Positions 44,062 through 52,334 of a stretch of 64,000 nucleotides of DNA are shown one piece after another. Every line of letters starts with the position of its first letter. Within the stretch, counting starts at the first letter, position 1. The notes under the pieces were generated by a model. That model was not told where the DNA came from. It did no database searches and worked only from the letters and a program-made list of their open reading frames with translations. The position numbers and the translations under genes were made by a program. The DNA comes from Catalinimonas alkaloidigena (GTDB taxonomy: Bacteria > Bacteroidota > Bacteroidia > Cytophagales > Cyclobacteriaceae), in the NCBI RefSeq assembly GCF_029504655.1, contig NZ_JAQFIL010000001.1:6763001-6827000 (forward strand), in the 5' to 3' direction.

Positions 44062-44772
44062 ATGAGCATTTTCAGAAGACTTTTTAAAGTGGGAGAAGCC
44101 CAAACCCACTCTTTAATAGATAATATGGAGGACCCTGTAAAAATGAGTGAGCAGGCTATCCGTGATCTGAAACAGGACCTGGGCAAAGCGATGGAAAGCC
44201 TGGCTGAAGTGAAAGCGATTGCCATCCGTACCCGCCGCGATATGAAAAACTATGAGCAGCAGTCAGGAGACTATGAGAAAAAAGCCATGTTGCTTCTCCA
44301 GAGAGCCGAGCAGGGGCAAATTGACCCAACTGAGGCTGACCGTCTGGCTACTGAAGCATTAAATAAGAAGGAACATGCTGATCAGGAAGTTGCCCGTACG
44401 CAGGCTGAAGTCCAGAAGTATGATAACATGACGGCCAACCTGGAAGCCAAGGTAAATGAGCTGAGAAGCAATATTTCAAAGTGGGAGAATGAACTGCGTA
44501 CCCTGAAAGCCCGCTCTAAGGTGAGTACAGCTACCAAAAAGCTTAACAAGCAGATGGCAGGCATTGATTCTTCCAGCACTGTATCTATGCTGGAGCGTAT
44601 GAAAACGAAAGTGGAAGAAGAAGAATCACTCGCCCAGTCTTATGGCGAAATCGCATCAGCACCTAAATCAGTAGATGATGAGATTGACAAGGCGCTGGGT
44701 TCCAGTTCTCCGGGATCTAGTGACAAGCTTGCTGCCCTGAAAGCCAAGATGGGCATTAATAAAGATCAATAA
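44062..44772 (+). CDS. PspA/IM30 family protein
   Basis: 236 residues of nearly continuous coiled coil, opening MSIFRRLFKVGEAQTHSLIDNMEDPVKMSEQAIRDL, the family signature. PspA/IM30 proteins form ESCRT-III-like rods and rings that shield or remodel the inner membrane in stress. The N-terminal amphipathic helix (IFRRLFKVGEAQ) is the membrane-binding part. It is the middle gene of the YbjN-PspA-DUF4178 cluster; a ten-pair hairpin separates it from the third gene. Confidence 0.93.
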   Translation: MSIFRRLFKVGEAQTHSLIDNMEDPVKMSEQAIRDLKQDLGKAMESLAEVKAIAIRTRRDMKNYEQQSGDYEKKAMLLLQRAEQGQIDPTEADRLATEALNKKEHADQEVARTQAEVQKYDNMTANLEAKVNELRSNISKWENELRTLKARSKVSTATKKLNKQMAGIDSSSTVSMLERMKTKVEEEESLAQSYGEIASAPKSVDDEIDKALGSSSPGSSDKLAALKAKMGINKDQ

Positions 44773-44777
44773 ACGTA

Positions 44778-44802
44778 AAGGCTCCACGCATTGTGGAGCC
44801 TT
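44778..44802 (+). terminator. hairpin after pspA, possible partial terminator
   Basis: AAGGCTCCAC / GTGGAGCCTT, ten perfect pairs, loop GCATT. The T-tract after it is poor, so readthrough into the DUF4178 gene is likely; it may reduce expression of that gene relative to pspA. Confidence 0.55.
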
Positions 44803-44820
44803 AAATATTCAACCTTTTCT

Positions 44821-45462
44821 ATGTGGTCAATCATTTTTTTTATCATTGTAATTATCGGAATAGGCGTGTTTTTCTGGCAAAAAAATAAACAAAAAAAAGA
44901 AGCTGAGGCGAAGCGTAATGAGCCCAAAGAACTTACGCTGGAAAATGTAAGGCCAGGAGGGGTTATTCATCTGATGAATGTAGGGCCTAATATGGAAGAA
45001 TACGATGTTACTATTCTATCCAAAAGCATCTACCGGGAAGGGGAAAGTACAGAATGGTATGAACTGGAAGGAGATAATGGCCAGCAGAAAGTCTGGATCA
45101 GCATAGAAGAAGATGACGGACTGGATGTAACCCTTGCCTTGCGAACACTAAAACTAAGAGAGTTACCTATCAATCGCTCCGATCTTGACCTTATGGATGA
45201 AAGCGCTGAAGGAGAGTTTGAGTTCGAAGGACAGAACTTTTATTTTGAGTATTCCAATGAGGCTTCTTTCTTCAGCAATGGTGACACTTCCCGTGAAAAT
45301 GAATCTTTCTTCTACTATTGGGAGTTTGAGAATGAAAATGAAGACCAGTTTATTACGATTGAAGAATGGGAGAATGGTAAGTTTGAGATTACGCTTGCAG
45401 TCCCATTAAAGTCTTCCCAGATTAAAATATATAGCCTGGGAGATGGTAGTGCTGCCTATTAA
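44821..45462 (+). CDS. membrane-anchored DUF4178 protein
   Basis: 213 residues from the ATG at 44821, preferred over a TTG ten codons earlier because it puts the membrane helix (IIFFIIVIIGIGVFFWQ, 4-20) at the very N-terminus. A charged linker is followed by DUF4178-like beta domains (ENVRPGGVIHLM, STEWYELEGDNGQQKVW, SFFYYWEFENENEDQFITIEEWENGKFEI). DUF4178 genes commonly accompany PspA-like genes, consistent with a membrane stress or secretion role. Stop overlaps the convergent VTT gene by four bases. Confidence 0.72.
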   Translation: MWSIIFFIIVIIGIGVFFWQKNKQKKEAEAKRNEPKELTLENVRPGGVIHLMNVGPNMEEYDVTILSKSIYREGESTEWYELEGDNGQQKVWISIEEDDGLDVTLALRTLKLRELPINRSDLDLMDESAEGEFEFEGQNFYFEYSNEASFFSNGDTSRENESFFYYWEFENENEDQFITIEEWENGKFEITLAVPLKSSQIKIYSLGDGSAAY

Positions 45463-46097
45463 GAAGCATATTTATTGATCAGAGGACGCAAAAGCAGCCA
45501 GAGCAGTATAGGCGCTATTGCTGCTATGGCCAGTGTAAGTAGCGGTGAATTGATACCTGACGAAATATTCCCCACCATAGCGTAAGCAAAACCAAGAGGA
45601 ACAGAGCCGCAGGCCAATGCCAGATAAAACTTCACCCTTTCCATCCGTATCATGCCTGCCATGCAGGCTATAACTTCAGGAAGTAGTGGTGTCCAGCGGG
45701 AGAGCGCTACTATGAACCCGCCTATTTTGTGATTGATCTTCTGTCCCCTTTGCCAGTCATTTTCTCCCAGCAGGCGCCGGGTGGTACGCTCTCCAAACTG
45801 ACGGCAGAGCTCGTAGCCTAAGGTTCCGGCTAAGACCGAGCCTATCGCATTGATAACGCCTCCCAGCAGCGGACCATAGAGCATTCCTATAGCAGCCATG
45901 ATTACTGTAGCCGGTAAAGGAAGTAATAAATCAAGCGTCAGTAAAACTATGCCTATTACCCATGCCCAGTAGCCATAACTTTCTAACAAGCTCAGGGTAG
46001 TTGTCTGGGTGAAAAAAGTAGTTGTCTGCTCCCCCCAAATCGCAAAAGGAATAAGGACCAGGAGCGCAAACCCCAAAAATATCAGTAACAAACGCAT
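45459..46097 (-). CDS. VTT-domain (TVP38/DedA-type) membrane protein
   Basis: 212 residues, about five membrane helices. The re-entrant VTT core is visible as LDLLLPLPATVIMAAIGMLYGPLLGGVINAIGSVLAGTLGYELCRQFG and later SRWTPLLPEVIACMAGMIRM. Related proteins scramble or flip phospholipids or undecaprenyl phosphate. It ends the minus-strand run of T3PKS, SDR and VTT with a 20-base gap behind the SDR, so it is probably co-transcribed with them. Confidence 0.87.
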   Translation of the reverse strand: MRLLLIFLGFALLVLIPFAIWGEQTTTFFTQTTTLSLLESYGYWAWVIGIVLLTLDLLLPLPATVIMAAIGMLYGPLLGGVINAIGSVLAGTLGYELCRQFGERTTRRLLGENDWQRGQKINHKIGGFIVALSRWTPLLPEVIACMAGMIRMERVKFYLALACGSVPLGFAYAMVGNISSGINSPLLTLAIAAIAPILLWLLLRPLINKYAS

Positions 46098-46117
46098 GAA
46101 AAAGAATGGTCAGCGAT

Positions 46118-46987
46118 TCAGGATTTCTTACTTCTCGTTTTCTCCACCTGGTCCCACATCTCCTGAGGTACAGCATCCAGATGGTTGAACTCTCCGGCAC
46201 CCATCAGCCATTCTCCACCATCAATCGTGATCACTTCCCCATTTACATAAGCGGCATAATCAGAAACCAGGTAAGCGGCAAGGTTTGCCAGTTCCTGATG
46301 ATCACCTACCCTTTTCAAAGGATTATGATTGGCGGGGTCAAATTTTTCAGCCATTTCTCCGGGGAGCAAACGGCTCCATGCTCCTTGGGTAGGAAAAGGG
46401 CCGGGAGCGATAGCATTCATACGGATATTATATTTTCCCCACTCTACCGCCAGCGAACGCGTCAGTGCAAGTACGCCTGCCTTGCCGCAGGCTGAAGGGG
46501 TTACGTAGCCGGAGCCTGTCCACGCATATGTAGTCACAATATTAAGCATGGCTCCTGCCTGTTTCTTCTCAATCCAGTTTTTACCTACCGCCAGCGTAAA
46601 ATTGTAAGTTCCCTTCAGTACGATATCTACCACAATGTCAAAAGCACGGTGGGAAAGCCTTTCGGTAGGGCTGATGAAGTTTCCTGCAGCATTATTGAGC
46701 AGTACATCTACCTGGCCAAATTTTGCTTCTGCTTGCTTAAGTACTTCTACAATTTCATCGTACTTGCGTACATCACAGGCCACCGGCAGTACTGTTCCTC
46801 CTGTCGCTTTGCCTAGCGCCTCAGCTGTAGCTTCCAGCACCTCCATTTTGCGACTGGTAATCACCAGGTTAGCCCCTAATTCCAAAAAATACTTTCCCAT
46901 AGACCTACCCAGCCCGGTCCCCCCACCAGTTACGATAATCGTTTTTCCTTTTAAGGCATCTTCTTTCAGCATTCCTTCAGTCTTCAT
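46118..46987 (-). CDS. SDR oxidoreductase, 2,4-dienoyl-CoA reductase-like
   Basis: 289 residues. TGGGTGLGRSM (20-30) binds NAD(P). The segments NNAAGNFISPTERLS and VLKGTYNFTLAVGKNW closely resemble peroxisomal 2,4-dienoyl-CoA reductases. The usual catalytic Tyr of Y-x-x-x-K is replaced by Ser in PSACGKAG, which is also seen in dienoyl-CoA reductases, where other residues do the chemistry. So reduction of an enoyl/dienoyl-CoA is favoured over a FabG-type reaction. It lies 40 bases downstream of the type III polyketide synthase, suggesting action on unsaturated polyketide or fatty-acyl intermediates. Confidence 0.8.
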   Translation of the reverse strand: MKTEGMLKEDALKGKTIIVTGGGTGLGRSMGKYFLELGANLVITSRKMEVLEATAEALGKATGGTVLPVACDVRKYDEIVEVLKQAEAKFGQVDVLLNNAAGNFISPTERLSHRAFDIVVDIVLKGTYNFTLAVGKNWIEKKQAGAMLNIVTTYAWTGSGYVTPSACGKAGVLALTRSLAVEWGKYNIRMNAIAPGPFPTQGAWSRLLPGEMAEKFDPANHNPLKRVGDHQELANLAAYLVSDYAAYVNGEVITIDGGEWLMGAGEFNHLDAVPQEMWDQVEKTRSKKS

Positions 46988-47027
46988 AATTTGGATGGTT
47001 AGTCAAGGAAAGAAAGTTAAGAAAAAA

Positions 47028-48164
47028 TCACAGAGAATGAATGCGTAACAGCATACTCTCTAAGGTCAGCCCTGGTCCGAAAGCAAAGCTTAAGATTTGT
47101 TTGTCATGGTCGCTAGCTGTCAGGTCATTCAACAAAGTTTTGAGTACAAAAAGTATAGTGGGTGATGACATATTCCCAAACTCCTGTAGAACACGATAAG
47201 CATAACGATTATCTTCTGAGGATAAATCAAGCCGCTCTTCTATCACCTGAAGTATGCGCTTACCTCCCGGATGAATAGCAAAGTAATCAGCAATTTTATC
47301 TTTTTCTTCATCCTCAAAGGCTGTATTTTCTAATGAAAGCTGACTGACTAAACGTTCAGTCAACTCCTTAATCCCTTTACGGATGATTTCAGGAACATAG
47401 GCAGACAGCTTCATCTCAAAACCAAAGTCACCAATCTGCCAGGCCATGTCCTCTTTTCCTTCAGGAGCTAAATCACAATAAAACTGTTCTAATGCCAGTT
47501 GAGCTTTACCTTTCTCTAGCTGACTGCTGAGCAACACTGCAGCGGAGCCATCGGCAAAAAGTGCATTGGCAAGTAGCGTATCTTCATCTTTTTTCTTTTG
47601 AAAATGAATCGTGCAGAGTTCTGTACACACTACCAATACTTTTGCCTGAGAAAATGAACTGATTATATGGTCAGCCACTTTAAGTCCATTGAATGCAGCG
47701 TAGCAGCCCATAAAATTGATGCATGTTCTCTGTACATTACTTCTTAATCCAAGTTGATTAACAATTTCAATGTCTATACCTGGTGCGTACATACCTGTAC
47801 AACTGACCATGATAAGATGCGTGATCTCTTCTGTTTGAATGATTTTCTGAGATTGCAGACAATCATCTACCGCTTGTAAACTAAGTTTTAGAGCTTCATC
47901 TCTGTACAATTCCATCCGCTGCCCAATGCTCGGGAAGGGCTCCATATCCTCATTATCCGGAAAAAAACGAAAGTCTTGGGTAAGTCCAAAATCAGGTAAT
48001 ACCGAATGGCGGTACTTGATACCTGAGGCACGATACAGTGCTTTAAGCCGCTGCTTTTCTTCAGAATTCATCCGATGGGCCTTTGCCATAAAGTTAAGAA
48101 TGCTAGACTGCTCTATTTTGTGCCTGGGAACTGCGGTTCCAATGGCATTGATATATGAAGGCAT
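47028..48164 (-). CDS. type III polyketide synthase (chalcone-synthase-like)
   Basis: 378 residues. The Cys-His-Asn triad of the chalcone-synthase fold is visible: Cys154 in NFMGCYAAFNG, His298 in FAIHPGGKR and Asn331 in FGNMSSPTI. Bacterial members condense malonyl-CoA onto acyl starters to give pyrones, resorcinols or phloroglucinols. The product is unknown. No methyltransferase or hydroxylase, often found beside Bacteroidota type III PKS, lies next to it; the SDR follows instead. It is divergent from radA. Confidence 0.93.
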   Translation of the reverse strand: MPSYINAIGTAVPRHKIEQSSILNFMAKAHRMNSEEKQRLKALYRASGIKYRHSVLPDFGLTQDFRFFPDNEDMEPFPSIGQRMELYRDEALKLSLQAVDDCLQSQKIIQTEEITHLIMVSCTGMYAPGIDIEIVNQLGLRSNVQRTCINFMGCYAAFNGLKVADHIISSFSQAKVLVVCTELCTIHFQKKKDEDTLLANALFADGSAAVLLSSQLEKGKAQLALEQFYCDLAPEGKEDMAWQIGDFGFEMKLSAYVPEIIRKGIKELTERLVSQLSLENTAFEDEEKDKIADYFAIHPGGKRILQVIEERLDLSSEDNRYAYRVLQEFGNMSSPTILFVLKTLLNDLTASDHDKQILSFAFGPGLTLESMLLRIHSL

Positions 48165-48310
48165 GTTGTATAAACTAAAAATAAGGCAGTTGTTCTTATG
48201 ATTTTAAAGGAAGGTTTTATTTCAATATTTGTTAACTATGGGCTAGTGTTATGGTTTGAGCTAAAAGTCTTTTTTACATTTATCAGAAATACTATCGTAC
48301 TATAAAACTC

Positions 48311-48347
48311 AGAACTATAACACCATTACACCCAGAACCATAACACC
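48311..48347. repeat. two imperfect direct repeats before radA
   Basis: AGAACTATAACACC (48311-48324) and AGAACCATAACACC (48334-48347), 13 of 14 identical, period 23. They end seven bases before the GTG start of radA. Confidence 0.5.
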
Positions 48348-48354
48348 CATAAAA

Positions 48355-49746
48355 GTGGCGAAAACAAAAACCGTATATGTTTGCCAAAACTGTGGCAATT
48401 CTTCTCCCAAATGGCAGGGCAAGTGTGATGCCTGTGGAGAATGGAATACTTATGTAGAAGAAATTGTAAGCAAAAATACCCGCTCTGGCAGTTGGCAGTC
48501 AGGCTCAAGTACCAAAGGAAGCAGCAACCGTCCACGTCTGCTGAATGAAATAGATTTTAAACAGGAAAGCCGTACTAATACGCAGGATGCTGAACTGAAC
48601 CGGGTGCTGGGAGGAGGCATCATGCCTGGCTCACTGGTATTGATTGGCGGAGAGCCAGGAATCGGAAAATCTACCCTGATGCTACAGATTGCCCTTCAAC
48701 TCCAGCAGCATAAAGTACTTTACATTTCCGGGGAGGAAAGCGATCAGCAGATCAAGATGCGGGCTGAGCGCATGCTCAATCATCCCCAACTTAATGGCAA
48801 TATGGAACACTGCTATGTGCTGGGAGAAACTTCCACCGCCCAGATTTTTCAGCAGGCTGAACAGCTTCAGCCCAATCTGATGATTGTGGACTCTATCCAA
48901 ACACTTCAGTCGGAACATGTGGAATCTGCTGCCGGAAGTGTATCACAGGTGCGGGAGTGTACCGCTGAGCTGATGAAATTTGCCAAGGAGACCAATATTC
49001 CGGTCTTCCTGATCGGCCATATCAACAAAGAAGGAAATATCGCCGGTCCCAAGGTACTGGAGCATATGGTAGATACTGTTTTGCAGTTTGAGGGGGACCG
49101 CCACATGGCCTATCGTATCCTTAGGACGATCAAAAACAGATTTGGCTCTACTTCCGAACTGGGAATCTATGAAATGACCGATACCGGCTTGCGCCAGGTC
49201 TCTAACCCTTCGGAAATTTTGATTACCCAAAGAGAAGGTGAGCTTAGTGGCATTACTGTTGGAGCTACATTGGAGGGTAATCGCCCTCTCCTCATAGAAA
49301 TACAATCCCTGGTAAGTTCAGCTACCTATGGTACCCCGCAGCGAAGTTCTACTGGTTTTGATGCAAAACGCCTCAATATGTTGCTGGCCGTGCTGGAAAA
49401 ACGTGCAGGCTACCGCCTGGGAGTGCAGGATGTCTTCCTTAACATTGCCGGAGGCCTGAAAGTAGAGGACCCGGCCATTGACCTTGCCGTATGTGCATCT
49501 ATTGTTTCTTCCTTTTTGGATGTCCCCATTTCCAGCAGAATATGCTTTGCTGCTGAAGTAGGTTTAGGAGGTGAAATACGTGCGATCAATAGGGTAGAAA
49601 ATCGCATCAGTGAAGCAGAAAAGCTGGGATTTGAAGAAATTTATATTTCCAAGTTTAGCCTCAAAGGTCTGGATGTGAAGAAATTCAACATTAAAATTCA
49701 TGCTTTTAGCAAGCTGGAGGACATGATCAAACAACTACTACAGTAA
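48355..49746 (+). CDS. radA: DNA repair protein RadA
   Basis: Helps branch migration in homologous recombination. 463 residues starting at a GTG that fits the family start AKTKTVYVCQNCG. Zinc Cys residues 10, 13, 24 and 27 form the N-terminal finger. Walker A GGEPGIGKST is near residue 100, the RadA signature KNRFGS near 257, and a Lon-like C-terminal domain ends the protein. The N-terminal extension to the ATPase and the length are standard. The next gene (UPF0316) is 101 bases downstream; no terminator is obvious between. Confidence 0.96.
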   Translation: MAKTKTVYVCQNCGNSSPKWQGKCDACGEWNTYVEEIVSKNTRSGSWQSGSSTKGSSNRPRLLNEIDFKQESRTNTQDAELNRVLGGGIMPGSLVLIGGEPGIGKSTLMLQIALQLQQHKVLYISGEESDQQIKMRAERMLNHPQLNGNMEHCYVLGETSTAQIFQQAEQLQPNLMIVDSIQTLQSEHVESAAGSVSQVRECTAELMKFAKETNIPVFLIGHINKEGNIAGPKVLEHMVDTVLQFEGDRHMAYRILRTIKNRFGSTSELGIYEMTDTGLRQVSNPSEILITQREGELSGITVGATLEGNRPLLIEIQSLVSSATYGTPQRSSTGFDAKRLNMLLAVLEKRAGYRLGVQDVFLNIAGGLKVEDPAIDLAVCASIVSSFLDVPISSRICFAAEVGLGGEIRAINRVENRISEAEKLGFEEIYISKFSLKGLDVKKFNIKIHAFSKLEDMIKQLLQ

Positions 49747-49847
49747 GGACTTTTTACTCAATTTTAGCACAAAATAAAATTTGGTTAGCCTGCATCTTTA
49801 GCCCCAAAATTGCGTTGCGATTTTTATTGTAAACTTTAATGTAAAAA

Positions 49848-50450
49848 TTGGAAACATTTATCGTCAACGCATTGGGAATCAGTCCCCAATTATTTAATTA
49901 TTTGATACTGCCCTTGCTTATTTTTATGGCCAGGGTAACTGATGTATCCATGTCTACGCTACGGGTAATGTACATTATGAACGGGGCTAAGCGTTGGGCT
50001 CCTGTACTGGGCTTTTTTGAGTCATTGATCTGGTTATTGGCTATAGGACAAATTATTCAGAATATCAGTAACGTATGGTCGTACCTGGCTTATGCCAGTG
50101 GCTACGCTACCGGTACATTCATTGGGATGCGCATAGAGGAGAAAATAGCAATGGGCCGTATGGTGGTAAGAGTGATCAGCAAATCTGATGTAAGTGACCT
50201 GATTGGCTGGCTGGTGGAAAAAGGCTATCGCTATAATAGTGTTGAAGCCATGGATCATGAGGGCAACGCCAACATCATATTTACGGTAGTACCCCGTAGT
50301 AAATTAGACTCTTACTTAAAAGTAGTTCGCTATTATCAGCCGGATGCTTACTATACGGTAGAAGGTGTAAAACGGGTAAGTGATGATGATATCGTGGTGG
50401 AAAGGCCAAAGACCAATCTAAGCAGGTATCTGCCGCTGGTGAGGAAATAA
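49848..50450 (+). CDS. UPF0316 / DUF2179 membrane protein
   Basis: 200 residues from a TTG at 49848, the ATG a few bases upstream being followed at once by a stop. Three membrane helices occupy the first 95 residues (ILPLLIFMARVTDVSMSTLRVMYIM is a family signature), with a cytoplasmic DUF2179 domain after (VVRVISKSDVSDLIGWLVEKGYR). DUF2179 domains bind c-di-AMP in some proteins, but whether this one does is open. A strong terminator follows. Confidence 0.85.
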   Translation: METFIVNALGISPQLFNYLILPLLIFMARVTDVSMSTLRVMYIMNGAKRWAPVLGFFESLIWLLAIGQIIQNISNVWSYLAYASGYATGTFIGMRIEEKIAMGRMVVRVISKSDVSDLIGWLVEKGYRYNSVEAMDHEGNANIIFTVVPRSKLDSYLKVVRYYQPDAYYTVEGVKRVSDDDIVVERPKTNLSRYLPLVRK

Positions 50451-50460
50451 TAAGTAGGTT

Positions 50461-50489
50461 GGCCGGGATAAAAAATCCCGGCCTTTTTT
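50461..50489 (+). terminator. terminator of the UPF0316 gene
   Basis: GGCCGGGAT / ATCCCGGCC, nine perfect pairs, A-rich loop, then six T. It overlaps the very end of the convergent gene. Confidence 0.9.
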
Positions 50490-51201
50490 ATTCTTTATAC
50501 GCTGTAAGCAAAGTATAAGAATTCAGGTTTCCTTTCTTATCATAATTTTCAGTACGCACTGTGCCCACATTTTCCGCTATCCATTCAACATTACCATAAG
50601 AACTTTTGTTGCCAAAACCCATGACCTTCATATTCATATCCGTATTATAAGAGATCTTGTAGCATTGGAAAGTACCGGCAGGCGTGCTAATGTCCTCCTG
50701 AGCCTCTACCTTACGGTTATTAATATCTATATCAATCTTGCTCATAGTAGCGCTACTCTCGCCCATTTTTACGGTCATAGTAGTGTGTGCATCCGAGAGG
50801 TTTTGGCCTACTTCCAGATCAGAAGGTAATTCCATGAAGTCACCTTCAGCTTCTACTTCCATGCTTTCGTAAGCCTGCATCTGCTCCATAGAATTGAGTA
50901 ATCGCTGCATGTCAATTTTCACTTTGTTTCCTTCACAAAGGATGACAAACTCCCCCTCTGTGACCAGCTTATCTTTTTTGTCATAAATTTTACTTGTGAA
51001 AGTAGCCTCATACACACCATTGTTTTCAGTAACATTACTGATCACATTGACTGTACGGCCCTGCGGACGGTCTTTTTTGTCATAGCTAGTCATTTCAAAT
51101 TCGGTTCCTTCTTTGAGGCGGTAGAAGGCATTACCACATTGGGCTTTTACTTCAGCAAAAGCAAGCAAGGCTAGTAGTAAGACAGGAAGTAGTTTTTTCA
51201 T
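50488..51201 (-). CDS. secreted DUF3108/TapB-like protein
   Basis: 237 residues. Signal peptide 1-20 (LLPVLLLALLAFAEVKA-Q). The mature part is a beta-rich fold like DUF3108 proteins: FEMTSYDKKDRPQGR, the central METSTPAGTF-like EDISTPAGTFQCYKI, and VEWIAENVGTVRTENYDKKGNLNSYTLL. Such proteins act in the periplasm or outer membrane with no defined activity. It is followed on the same strand by nothing co-transcribed; the PLP gene ends 42 bases upstream. Confidence 0.78.
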   Translation of the reverse strand: MKKLLPVLLLALLAFAEVKAQCGNAFYRLKEGTEFEMTSYDKKDRPQGRTVNVISNVTENNGVYEATFTSKIYDKKDKLVTEGEFVILCEGNKVKIDMQRLLNSMEQMQAYESMEVEAEGDFMELPSDLEVGQNLSDAHTTMTVKMGESSATMSKIDIDINNRKVEAQEDISTPAGTFQCYKISYNTDMNMKVMGFGNKSSYGNVEWIAENVGTVRTENYDKKGNLNSYTLLTAYKE

Positions 51202-51243
51202 ACTTTTTTCAGATTAATCGGCATTTGGAGATTGAGGTAAACA

Positions 51244-52176
51244 CTAACTGCCTAAAATACGAAGATTTTTTTTCTCGTATCTCTCATTAAACCCGATAAT
51301 ACCCTGTAGGCCACCACTATGCACAGCCAGAATCTTACTTTCTGCTTTGAAATATCCTTTCTCAATCATATCCATTATGCCATACATCATTTTTCCGGTA
51401 TAGATGGGGTCTAAAAGAATGTCCTGCTCTTTTTTGAACTGATTGATGAAACTAACAAGCGCGGCATCGGCTTTGGCATAGCCTCCAAAATGATAATCTT
51501 CTGAAATTAGATAATTCGCATATTGGGTCCCACTGTGATCTTGTGTGAGCTTATTTATTTCATCATATAAAAACCCTCCTCCTTTCAGCGCTGAAAAGCC
51601 CAGTACCTGCGCTTTATTTTGTGCCTTTTCTATGATGCCGGAGATCGTCCCTCCAGTACCTATGCTGCAACACAGATAGTCATATGCCTTAGGATCTTGA
51701 ATAATCTCTGTGCAACCTTTTACAGCCAAAGCATTAGAACCTCCTTCGGGCAAAATATAACATGGTCCAAACTCATTCTGAAGCTGTTCTTGAAATTTTT
51801 TACTTCCCTTTTGTTGGTACTCCGCACGACCAATAAATTTAAGGTGCATGCCCTGTTCTTCTGCGAAGGCTAAAGTATAATTGAACGGCAACACTTTTTC
51901 TCCACGTACAATGCCTATCGTCTTAAACCCATACTCGTTTCCGGCAGCAGCGGTCGCGTACAAATGGTTGGAAAACGCTCCTCCAAATGTTAGTAAAGTA
52001 TCATAGCCTCTTTTTCTGGCCTCCAGCAAATTGTATTTGAGCTTAAACCATTTGTTGCCGGAAATATGAGAATGAACCTGATCTAAGCGGAGCATGTCTA
52101 GCTGTACCTGATGCTCATCCAAAAGCTTATGACTTATCTTTTGTGTATTAATTTCAGGAATATGATCCAATTGCAT
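51244..52176 (-). CDS. PLP-dependent enzyme, D-cysteine desulfhydrase / ACC-deaminase family
   Basis: Start set at the ATG at 52176, matching the family opening (MQLDHIPEIN, then RLDQVHSHISGNKWFKLKYNL); a TTG 15 codons earlier is less likely. About 310 residues. The Schiff-base Lys is in SGNKWFKLKYNL; FGGAFSNHLYATAAA and SIGTGGTISGII are phosphate-binding. Members degrade D-cysteine or 1-aminocyclopropane-1-carboxylate, among other small amino acids; the substrate is not decided by sequence. Confidence 0.87.
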   Translation of the reverse strand: MQLDHIPEINTQKISHKLLDEHQVQLDMLRLDQVHSHISGNKWFKLKYNLLEARKRGYDTLLTFGGAFSNHLYATAAAGNEYGFKTIGIVRGEKVLPFNYTLAFAEEQGMHLKFIGRAEYQQKGSKKFQEQLQNEFGPCYILPEGGSNALAVKGCTEIIQDPKAYDYLCCSIGTGGTISGIIEKAQNKAQVLGFSALKGGGFLYDEINKLTQDHSGTQYANYLISEDYHFGGYAKADAALVSFINQFKKEQDILLDPIYTGKMMYGIMDMIEKGYFKAESKILAVHSGGLQGIIGFNERYEKKNLRILGS

Positions 52177-52334
52177 AGCCCGTAAATTTATCATATTTCC
52201 AAAACATAAGGCTAACTTCAAAATTTAAGAAGTAAGTACGCAGACGTAATTTGATTACCAACGCGCTTACTGAGGACACTAAAAACCATAACTAACTTAA
52301 GATTACGTAACTTGCAGCCTTAACTTATTGGAAT

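Noticed and set aside
48229..48260. TTTG with a near TA-TTTG element upstream of radA
   Set aside because: The downstream box has one base too many (TATGGTTTG), so it does not meet the consensus.
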